Shown here: positions 1-6,381 of the stretch, in pieces
Layout of the letters: each line of letters begins with the position of its first letter
How positions within the stretch are numbered: position 1 is the stretch's first letter
Source: DASYAN01 sp036501345
GTDB taxonomy: Bacteria > Chloroflexota > Ktedonobacteria > Ktedonobacterales > Ktedonobacteraceae
Direction of reading: 5' to 3'
Length of the DNA: 15,786 nucleotides
NCBI GenBank assembly: GCA_036501345.1
Contig: DASYAN010000240.1
Coordinates: 1-15,786 of the forward strand
The notes under the pieces: model-generated
Seen by the model: the letters and a program-made list of their open reading frames with translations, nothing else
The model's database searches: none
Told to the model about the DNA's origin: nothing
Program-made: the position numbers and the translations under genes

Positions 1-1
1 A

Positions 2-36
2 AGGTTAAAGATGTGGCCCTTCGGGGCCACTAACCT
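2..36 (-). terminator. Hairpin downstream of mutS2, possible terminator
   Basis: A perfect 7-bp stem (gtggccc / gggccac, 13-19 and 23-29 plus flanking base 30) closes on a 4-nt loop (ttcg on the plus strand, cgaa on the minus strand). It is extended by aggtta (2-7) and taacct (31-36), with a 5-nt bulge on one side. It begins 17 bp after the mutS2 stop codon. On the minus strand the stem is followed by a short T-containing stretch rather than a long T run, so termination is plausible but not certain. The structure could equally serve a gene on the plus strand that ends left of the window. Confidence 0.5.
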
Positions 37-52
37 CAATTTAAAGAGAAAC

Positions 53-2497
53 TTAAGCACTCAATTTAACAATCGTCGCGCCATCGCCACCTTCCTGCGG
101 AGGCGCCGATACAAAGGACTTGACCAGAGGGTGATGCTTCAATTGTTCACGAATGGATGTACGTAACGCTCCCGTGCCCTTCCCATGAATAAGGCGTACC
201 GAGGACATAGCAGACATAACAGCATCATTGAGATAGGTCTCCAGTTCCTCCAGTGCATCCTCAACTCGCCAGCCACGTATATCCAGCTGGGCTGATACAT
301 CAGGACGATCTGCTAGCAGTGGTCTCGTGACACTAAGTCGCTCACGCCCGTCCGCAGATGCCTTACGTTTGCTGATACGTTCGATATTATCGACACTCAC
401 GCGCAGACGCATCGGTCCCATCTGCACTTCAGCCTCACCGCGATCAACCGAGAGACCCAGCAATTCAGCTGTCTGTCCAAAGCTGAGTACACGCACCGTA
501 TCACCAATCTGCAATGGCCCTTCTAGTCGTTGCTCATGAGGCTCGGGCTGCCGGGAACGTACTGGTTCGGGTACTCGTACTGTCTTCTCTTCCAGGCCAC
601 GAGCATGCCGACGCAACTCACCTAAGTGTTCGTGGTTCAGATTGCCACGCTTCACCTCTCCCTTGATCTTCGACAGTTCAGCCTGTACTTCATCCAATTC
701 ATGCTGCGCCTGGATACGCGCCTCATTCAGGATTTTTATGCGTTGCTCTTCTAATTGGAGGCGTTCCTCTTCAAGTTGCTTGCGCTGATATTCTGCCTCG
801 GCCCGCTCCATACTGAGATGGAAACGCTCATCTTCGACTGCCTTGCGCTCGCTCTGCAATCCTTCCAGCAAGTTCTCCATACGCACGCCCGCACTGCCTA
901 GAAATCTGCGTCCACCACGAATGATCCGCTGGTCCAGACCTAGACGCTCGGCAATCGCCAGCGCGTTACTGCGACCGGGTAGGCCGATACTGAGCCGATA
1001 GGTTGGTGAAAGCGTCTCAATGTCAAACTCGACCGAAGCATTCACTACACCCTTCTGCTCATGGGCAAAAGCCTTTAGCTCGGAATAATGAGTAGTTGCT
1101 ACCGTCGTCACATGCCGATCCAGTAGGAAAGTAAGGATTGAACGCGCCAGGGCCGAACCTTCGCTCGGATCAGTACCAGCGCCAAGTTCGTCAAAGAGTA
1201 CCAACATATGCTGCGGTTGCTGCTCCTGTCGTGTCACCAACTCCTCAGCCATCTTTCCACGAATATCAGGTGTACGACGTTTGCGCTCAACATCAATTTT
1301 ACGCAGAATTTCGATGATCCGGCTCAGATGGGATGAGAAAGTACTCAAATTCTGTTCAATGCTCTGCTCGTCACCAATATCAGCAAAAATATCCTGGAAT
1401 ACGGCAACCTCTGAATCATCATCAGCAGGAACATGCAAACCAGACTGAGCCATCAGCGACAACAAACCAACGGTCTTGAGTGCAACAGTCTTACCACCTG
1501 TGTTCGGACCCGTAATTACCACGATAAAGAAATCCTGTCCCAGGTGGAAATTGATCGGCACCACTTTGTCGGTCAGTAAGGGATGACGAGCGTTACGCAG
1601 ATCGATACGTCCCTCATCATTCAAGCGTGGCTCACTACAACGAGTCAAGCGAGCATAACGGGCCTTCGCCAAATGCATATCAAATTCGGCTAGCAGCTCG
1701 ACTGCGGCTTTCAGTGCCTCTGCCTCGTACCCAACCTCTGCAGAGACCTCACGCAAAATACGTTCGATCTCTTCGCGCTCCTCTGCTTGCAATTGGCGCA
1801 GTTTATTGTTCAGTTCAACCACCACCATTGGCTCAATAAAGACGGTCGCGCCGCTAGACGATTGGTCATGAACGATACCACGCACCTGCCCACGTAGTTC
1901 GGATTTCACGGGCACCACGTAGCGATCGTTGCGCATGGTGATAATGCCTTCCTGCAACACATGTGCAAAATCACCGACCAGCGTACGCAGACGCTCTTGC
2001 AAGCGCTGATTAGTACCTCGGATATCCGAGCGCACCTTACGCAGCGTAGAGCTAGCCGTATCCAGCACCTCGCCATCTTCACTCACAATCGCCTCGATCC
2101 GGCGCACAATTTGCGGACGAAGAGGGATATCGGCACCAAGAACGGACAGCAAAGGAAACGTTGCAGAATCGAGCTTCTCCAGCACGCGTGCGACATAGAG
2201 CGAACTACTCACGGTCCTCATCACTGCTACCAGATCATTCGCTGTCAAAACTCCCTCACGTGCAGCACGAACCAGCAGTGGTCGGATATCATGAGCACTG
2301 CACACGCCGACATCAGCATGTAAATCGATCAGGCGCGAAGCTTCCGTAGTAAAAGCCAGACGTCGTCTGGCCTCGGCCAGTTCCGGTGTTGGCTGCAAAG
2401 CCTGCACCAGTTCTTTACTGGCAGAAAACCCGGCTTCATAAGCCACTTTCGCCAGTATTTTAGGATACTCCAAGGTATTAATACTTTTTCCGTGCAT
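53..2497 (-). CDS. mutS2: Endonuclease MutS2
   Basis: MutS2 is a MutS-related ATPase with a C-terminal Smr nuclease. In different bacteria it is linked to limiting recombination or to resolving collided ribosomes; this sequence does not say which. The protein has 814 residues, near the family norm of about 780-800. The MutS core carries Walker A GPNTGGKT (330-337), the conserved DEQSIEQNLSTFSSHL segment (376-391) and Walker B LVLFDELGAGTDP (432-444). A long charged coiled coil follows (about 545-640), then a small beta-rich segment (about 662-708) and the Smr domain (about 736-814) with LDIRG (738-742) and HGKGTGALR (771-779). The ATG start gives the usual K-x-LEY-x-KI opening of the family. 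A purine-rich GAGGG lies about 13 bp upstream, so the ribosome site is weak. Oddity: a charged insertion of about 25 residues (404-429) lies just before Walker B. Confidence 0.97.
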   Translation of the reverse strand: MHGKSINTLEYPKILAKVAYEAGFSASKELVQALQPTPELAEARRRLAFTTEASRLIDLHADVGVCSAHDIRPLLVRAAREGVLTANDLVAVMRTVSSSLYVARVLEKLDSATFPLLSVLGADIPLRPQIVRRIEAIVSEDGEVLDTASSTLRKVRSDIRGTNQRLQERLRTLVGDFAHVLQEGIITMRNDRYVVPVKSELRGQVRGIVHDQSSSGATVFIEPMVVVELNNKLRQLQAEEREEIERILREVSAEVGYEAEALKAAVELLAEFDMHLAKARYARLTRCSEPRLNDEGRIDLRNARHPLLTDKVVPINFHLGQDFFIVVITGPNTGGKTVALKTVGLLSLMAQSGLHVPADDDSEVAVFQDIFADIGDEQSIEQNLSTFSSHLSRIIEILRKIDVERKRRTPDIRGKMAEELVTRQEQQPQHMLVLFDELGAGTDPSEGSALARSILTFLLDRHVTTVATTHYSELKAFAHEQKGVVNASVEFDIETLSPTYRLSIGLPGRSNALAIAERLGLDQRIIRGGRRFLGSAGVRMENLLEGLQSERKAVEDERFHLSMERAEAEYQRKQLEEERLQLEEQRIKILNEARIQAQHELDEVQAELSKIKGEVKRGNLNHEHLGELRRHARGLEEKTVRVPEPVRSRQPEPHEQRLEGPLQIGDTVRVLSFGQTAELLGLSVDRGEAEVQMGPMRLRVSVDNIERISKRKASADGRERLSVTRPLLADRPDVSAQLDIRGWRVEDALEELETYLNDAVMSAMSSVRLIHGKGTGALRTSIREQLKHHPLVKSFVSAPPQEGGDGATIVKLSA

Positions 2498-2634
2498 ACT
2501 GTTGTATGAGCCCTCTAGCAGAACATGTCTTATCTAGCCTATTATGTAAGCTTTCCTTCACTGCACTACCATTTCTCTAGATAATTTTGTATACCTCGTC
2601 AGTACATATGCATTGTACCACTTTGGTCAATTTT

Positions 2635-2766
2635 GAAATTTCTCGACCTGTGAAATTGGCTCGATCTTGCATGCTTGATCAAGGATCGTCGGTCTAGCTT
2701 CTTGCCAGCCTTTCAAGCTCAATTCCCGGCTACCAAAACAAGCAATTTCACAGGTCGAAATTTCTC
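2635..2766. mobile_element. MITE-like element with TIRs and flanking 10-bp direct repeat
   Basis: The 112-bp core (2645-2756) starts with gacctgtgaaattg (2645-2658) and ends with its exact reverse complement caatttcacaggtc (2743-2756). Directly outside both ends lies the same 10-bp word gaaatttctc (2635-2644 and 2757-2766). Terminal inverted repeats plus an identical flanking direct repeat are the signature of transposition with target duplication. A 9-12 bp duplication suits IS families such as IS4. The core is too short to code for a transposase, so it would be a non-autonomous element moved in trans. No second copy occurs in this window, so the family cannot be named. A chance inverted repeat or a binding-site pair is the alternative. 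Confidence 0.6.
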
Positions 2767-2825
2767 TAAAAACTAAACCACCAGCAATAGCATTGCAAAA
2801 AGCTAAAATTGTCCCTGGATTCTCC

Positions 2826-2871
2826 TAGAGAAGCGTGTAACCTTCTGTTACAATGAATTTAAGAGAAGGTT
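2826..2871 (+). promoter_or_regulatory. Extended -10 promoter and inverted repeats of zinc-ribbon gene
   Basis: A -10 TACAAT (2849-2854) is preceded by TGT (extended -10). It lies 17 bp after TAGAGA (2826-2831), which matches four of six bases of the -35 consensus. A short palindrome gtaac-N5-gttac (2837-2851) overlaps the -10. A longer inverted repeat aaccttct / agaaggtt (2839-2846 and 2864-2871) spans the likely transcription start. Either could be an operator or a leader hairpin. Confidence 0.5.
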
Positions 2872-2895
2872 CTATTCGATAGGAAATGTGTGCAA

Positions 2896-4173
2896 ATGAA
2901 TAATACGACTAAATCACACCAAGAGACACACAATGATCCACACAAACCACTGAATTGCAAAAGCTGTAATGCTCCCTTAGCAACATCGGCAGCACACTTC
3001 TGCCCACATTGTGGTGCCCTTATAGTAACTTCGCCACTGGGAGCAATTATCATGTCTACCTCTACACCAGCACCAAGCGGGAATGCTATACAATCATCAA
3101 AAGGTGCTTCAAGGAGTTTATCAGCATCGCGTAAGACCTCGATGCCAATACCTATTATCCCAGTAGATAAAACTAATATGCCGTCGAAAAGTACTCCACC
3201 AACTTTGTTAACCACCACAAAGGCGGATACGCCCACAATCGCAGAGGAAAACAATACCCCTTCATTACCGTCTGTTTCTTCTTCGGAAAAGAGGAAGTTA
3301 GTACCCAGTACTACAACTTCCTCATTGGCAATGCCAGCTGCAAAGCAAGAAGCCGAAAATCCTAAACAACCAGAACCAATAGAGACACAGCCAACAACAG
3401 CCATGTCAGAATTAGAAATAGATGCAGAAAGTTCACAGATCGAGACACAACTCCGGAGAAAAAGTCTTCAGCCATGGGGACTCCCACCTGAAGCCATCCT
3501 TGAAGTGATTTCATTATCACAACCAAATTTGTCACCAATAAAGTCTTCTCAACCGTTATTATATTATCAATTTAATACGACAAATAGAAGGTTACAAATG
3601 TTACCAGCAGTTGTTAATACTTTTCCCCATTCTCAACAAAGGCGTCATAGACAGAGTGGTTGCTTTGTTTGGGCTCTCGCTACGCTTGCTTTACTGCTCA
3701 TCGGCTTGACTATAAGCTGGTTTGCTGTGATCCGTCCGTCAATCCATAACATGGCCGAGACAGAACTTGATGCATCTCTATCTCGGGCAGAGGAGAATAT
3801 TCCTCCCCCATTACCGCTCTTACCAGGCATGATCATACCTATACAAGAACATACTCTCACTGAGATACTTGTACTTAACCTGGAGTCATCAAGTCCTATA
3901 AAAAATCCAGCTACGCATATTACGCCGAGTAACATCCGTCTGGATTTTCAGCTCTACGGTTTTCCTTGCTCTATCAGTGTGGTTCCGAGGGTTGATAACG
4001 GACACTTTGTAGTAAGCGATGTGAATATTGAGGGGATTATCAGCTTTGTCATGTCCCCTGATGATATCACCACGCTCTTAGACACACACTTGACGCATGC
4101 CCAGGAGCTTTTCCAGCATTCAGTGACAAATGTCCAGCTCAAAGATCAGGAAATGGATCTAACCTTTACGTAG
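2896..4173 (+). CDS. Zinc-ribbon single-pass membrane protein, unknown function
   Basis: I do not recognise a named gene. From ATG 2896 the 425-residue product begins with a short zinc ribbon (CxxC at residues 21-24 and CxxC at 36-39). A Ser/Thr/Pro-rich, low-complexity linker of about 200 residues follows. The basic stretch RRHR comes just before one hydrophobic span (about 254-278). By the positive-inside rule the ribbon and linker are cytoplasmic and the last 145 residues are outside. The outer part has alternating beta-type sequence (SNIRLDFQLYGF, VSDVNIEGIISFVMSP) that reminds me of LmeA/DUF2993-like lipid-binding proteins; this is a weak inference. A GTG two codons upstream (2890) is an alternative start: AGGAAA at 2881-2886 suits the GTG by spacing, while ATG is the commoner codon. 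It ends 8 bp from the convergent signal peptidase gene. Confidence 0.85.
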   Translation: MNNTTKSHQETHNDPHKPLNCKSCNAPLATSAAHFCPHCGALIVTSPLGAIIMSTSTPAPSGNAIQSSKGASRSLSASRKTSMPIPIIPVDKTNMPSKSTPPTLLTTTKADTPTIAEENNTPSLPSVSSSEKRKLVPSTTTSSLAMPAAKQEAENPKQPEPIETQPTTAMSELEIDAESSQIETQLRRKSLQPWGLPPEAILEVISLSQPNLSPIKSSQPLLYYQFNTTNRRLQMLPAVVNTFPHSQQRRHRQSGCFVWALATLALLLIGLTISWFAVIRPSIHNMAETELDASLSRAEENIPPPLPLLPGMIIPIQEHTLTEILVLNLESSSPIKNPATHITPSNIRLDFQLYGFPCSISVVPRVDNGHFVVSDVNIEGIISFVMSPDDITTLLDTHLTHAQELFQHSVTNVQLKDQEMDLTFT

Positions 4174-4181
4174 CCCTACCT

Positions 4182-4883
4182 TTACGACGTGATCTTCGTT
4201 TGCGATACCAGGCGGGGAACAGCAGCAAAGCGGGAGAAACACACAGGAGCATCCGTATTCACATCAACGCTACCTGTATCGCTACGGGACCCAGATGTGG
4301 GCGGATTGGACTGATGAACATTAGCAAAAACAGAGGAAAAATTATGTAAGAACCCATTATTATCCTGCCCCAGAGGCCAGTAGATAAGGGCAGCCCGTCC
4401 AATAATATTGCCACGCGGCACAAAGCCCCAATCGCGTGAGTCCGAACTATTGACGCGATCATCCCCCATCACGAAATAATCGTTTGGTGGCACAACACGA
4501 TTGTCGATTGAGTCATACGGGTTGCCCTGGCGCTTTGGGTCAACATAAGGCTCCTTTAATGTGACACCATCCACTTTGACGGTTATGTCATCTATCGAGA
4601 GTACATCTCCGGGAATAGCAATGATACGCTTAACGTAATTGAGTGAAGGGTTATTAGGAGCAATAAAGACTATTATATCACCACGACTAGGTGGATGAAA
4701 CAAGTAAGACACCTTATCCACCATGATACGTTCTTGGTTGTGTAAGGTTGGCTCCATGCTCGGACCTTGAATATCATAGTTCTGCACAGCCAGATTAATA
4801 ATCACAAACATTAGGACCGTCAGGACTATCGTCTCCATTATTTCCCGGACGAAGCGATAGCGCTTCTCAAAATTCTGTTCCAC
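4182..4883 (-). CDS. lepB: Signal peptidase I (copy 1, with C-terminal tail)
   Basis: Type I signal peptidase (family S26), which removes signal peptides from exported proteins at the outer face of the membrane. The 233-residue protein has one N-terminal membrane span (about 17-34). Next come the catalytic serine box GPSMEPTL (Ser42), the catalytic lysine box YVKRIIAIPGD (Lys85) and the conserved GDDRVNSSDSRDWG box (140-153). The start is GTG at 4883, with AGGGGGA about 10 bp upstream; the paralogue starts the same way. Residues 191-233 form a Ser/Asp/Pro-containing tail absent from copy 2. Its first part is homologous to DNA lying just after the copy 2 stop codon, so the tail was gained here by read-through or lost there. 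The two copies agree at about 83% of 190 aligned residues (manual alignment). Confidence 0.95.
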   Translation of the reverse strand: MEQNFEKRYRFVREIMETIVLTVLMFVIINLAVQNYDIQGPSMEPTLHNQERIMVDKVSYLFHPPSRGDIIVFIAPNNPSLNYVKRIIAIPGDVLSIDDITVKVDGVTLKEPYVDPKRQGNPYDSIDNRVVPPNDYFVMGDDRVNSSDSRDWGFVPRGNIIGRAALIYWPLGQDNNGFLHNFSSVFANVHQSNPPTSGSRSDTGSVDVNTDAPVCFSRFAAVPRLVSQTKITS

Positions 4884-5386
4884 TTTTAAATTGTCCCCCT
4901 GTGTGCATGTCTACTTTGATCAAACTGTATCAGACAGCTTTGACAACCGACAAGTCCTGACAGGACTTTCGATCTACCCAATTAGAGTCTATCACGAAGA
5001 GCTAATTATTGCAGACGATGCAGTCTGACCTGTCAGGCCATTTCAAAAGGCTCTCAAAACATGATCTATATCCCATGCGACTTTGCACAATTACTAGCAC
5101 ATTGACCGCGAAATAGATCCATGCTCCCCTGTCCACTGGATAAGCTTGGTGGCTGTGTACTATGGTGGATTATTTTCGACACCGATGTACTAAGTGCACT
5201 TGATAGAGACTACTTGAATATACTGGTATACGTTGCAGGATAGCCTTTGTTGCAATAGAGCCGATTTTGTGGGATCAGAATTCTATCACAAGCAGTTGTT
5301 GACACGATCGAAGAGGCAACAGAACATCCCAATCACCAACACCGAGTATCTATCTGTTACGAGGTCCAGATGCAGACGGGCTGGGC
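4884..5386. other. Intergenic region between the two lepB genes
   Basis: About 500 bp. The right end (about 5350-5386) is decayed lepB-type 3' sequence homologous to the tail of copy 1. The left end holds the copy 1 promoter region and two palindromes (listed separately). The middle (about 5040-5340) shows no open frame with coding character, no RNA gene and no clear repeat. Confidence 0.6.
4924..4968 (-). promoter_or_regulatory. Putative promoter and palindromic operator of lepB copy 1
   Basis: On the minus strand TTGTCG (plus coordinates 4948-4953) is followed after 18 bp by TACAGT (4924-4929), itself preceded by TGA (extended -10). A perfect 17-bp palindrome, aagtcctgacaggactt (4952-4968), abuts and overlaps the -35 box, a normal position for an operator. 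A second site with the same core, CCTGTCAGG (5029-5037), lies 73 bp further upstream. The match to promoter consensus is moderate (four of six in each box). Confidence 0.4.
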
Positions 5387-5959
5387 TCAATGGACCTTGG
5401 CAAAAATGGAAGAAAAATTATGCAAGAAACCATTGTTGTCTTCCCCCAGAGGCCAGTAAACAAGATTAGCTCGTCCAATGATATTGCCACGCGGTACAAA
5501 GCCCCAATCGCGTGAGTCCGAACTCACGGCACGATGATCTCCCAGCACGAAATAGTCGTTTAGTGGCACAACACGGTTGTCAATTGGATCATACGGATTG
5601 CCCTGGAGTTTCGGGTCGACATAAGACTCTTTTAATGTAATACCATCCACTTTGACGGTTGTGTCATCTACCGAGAGTACATCGCCAGGAACAGCAATGA
5701 TACGCTTGACATAATAAGATGAAGGATCACTAGGAGCAATAAAGACTATTACATCACCACGAGCCGGAGCATGAAACAAATAGGACACCTTATCCACCAT
5801 GATACGTTCCTGGTCGTGTAAAGTTGGCTCCATGCTCGGACCTGATACAGTATAGTTCTGCACAGCCAGATTAATAACCACAAAAATTAGGACTGTCAGG
5901 ACTATCGTCTCCATAACTTCCCGGACGAAGCGATAGCGTTTCTCAAGATTCTGTTCCAC
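5387..5959 (-). CDS. lepB: Signal peptidase I (copy 2)
   Basis: Second type I signal peptidase, 190 residues from GTG 5959, close to the length of single-span Gram-positive enzymes. It has one N-terminal membrane span (about 17-34), Ser42 in GPSMEPTL, Lys85 in YVKRIIAVPGD and the box GDHRAVSSDSRDWG (140-153). All catalytic residues are intact, so it should be active. An in-frame ATG 33 bp upstream (5992) is possible. I prefer the GTG because the likely ribosome site GGGAGA lies between the two and because the GTG and the codons after it align with copy 1, whereas the upstream ATG is not in frame there. The differences between copies cluster at the start of the outer domain (residues 37-39, 77-82) and around 142-145, near the catalytic groove, so the two may differ in substrate preference. 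Confidence 0.93.
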   Translation of the reverse strand: MEQNLEKRYRFVREVMETIVLTVLIFVVINLAVQNYTVSGPSMEPTLHDQERIMVDKVSYLFHAPARGDVIVFIAPSDPSSYYVKRIIAVPGDVLSVDDTTVKVDGITLKESYVDPKLQGNPYDPIDNRVVPLNDYFVLGDHRAVSSDSRDWGFVPRGNIIGRANLVYWPLGEDNNGFLHNFSSIFAKVH

Positions 5960-6381
5960 TTTTAATTTGTCTCCCTGTACGCACGTGTACATTGATCAGG
6001 CTGTGAGAACATTTCTAAGCCGAAAGCTCTGCTACTACTGATCCCTTCTATAACAGGATACCTAATAAGAGCGGTTTTTTTCTAGGGACATTGAGGGACA
6101 ACTTCTCCCAAAAATAGGGACAATTTGAGCAGAAAATGGGCCTCTTAATTGGAAAAGCATAGTAAAAGATAGCGATCCCAAGATCCCAAAGATAAGTCCC
6201 TCTAATTCCCCATTCAGTCCCATCACCCCTTGACGCGAGATCATAAGTGTAGTAGTGTTATCTGGAACGTTTGTTTGCGCAAGCCAGCCTTAAGGATATG
6301 ATGGATGGCAGACGTTGATTGACAACCTGACAACGCCTTTGAGTTTATCAGACTTTTTTCAGCAACAAGTGGTTTAAGAAC
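5960..6381. other. Divergent intergenic region lepB copy 2 / uvrA
   Basis: About 420 bp. It contains three copies of agggaca (6084-6090, 6094-6100, 6116-6122), a GAAC-N4-GTTT motif (6265-6276) and a perfect -35 box upstream of uvrA (listed separately). No gene or RNA is evident. The short frames in it lack ribosome sites and coding character. Confidence 0.55.
6265..6349 (+). promoter_or_regulatory. Tentative uvrA promoter region with SOS-like half-match
   Basis: TTGACA (6319-6324) is a perfect -35, but the best -10 candidates (TTTATC at 6344-6349, 19 bp away) are poor. Upstream, GAACgtttGTTT (6265-6276) matches seven of the eight fixed bases of the Gram-positive LexA box GAAC-N4-GTTC. uvrA is a classical SOS gene, so damage control is possible, but one near-match is weak evidence. 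Confidence 0.25.

Larger units (their letters stand above)
2498..2895. other. Divergent intergenic region mutS2 / zinc-ribbon gene
   Basis: This gap of about 400 bp separates two divergently transcribed genes. It contains the MITE-like element (2635-2766) and the promoter and leader of the plus-strand gene, which are listed separately. I found no convincing -35/-10 pair for mutS2 on the minus strand and no open reading frame worth calling. Confidence 0.6.

Noticed and set aside
2859..3404. Open frame of 181 codons on the minus strand
   Set aside because: It lies antisense to the zinc-ribbon gene over its Ser/Thr/Pro-rich linker, where reverse frames stay open by composition. There is no ribosome site and no recognisable domain.
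4162..4186. Direct repeat acctttacg at the convergent gene ends (4162-4170, 4178-4186)
   Set aside because: Only 9 bp, partly coding on both sides, with no hairpin or other structure; most likely chance.
5233..5469. Small plus-strand frame between the lepB copies
   Set aside because: It runs into the antisense of lepB copy 2, has no family resemblance and no good ribosome site.
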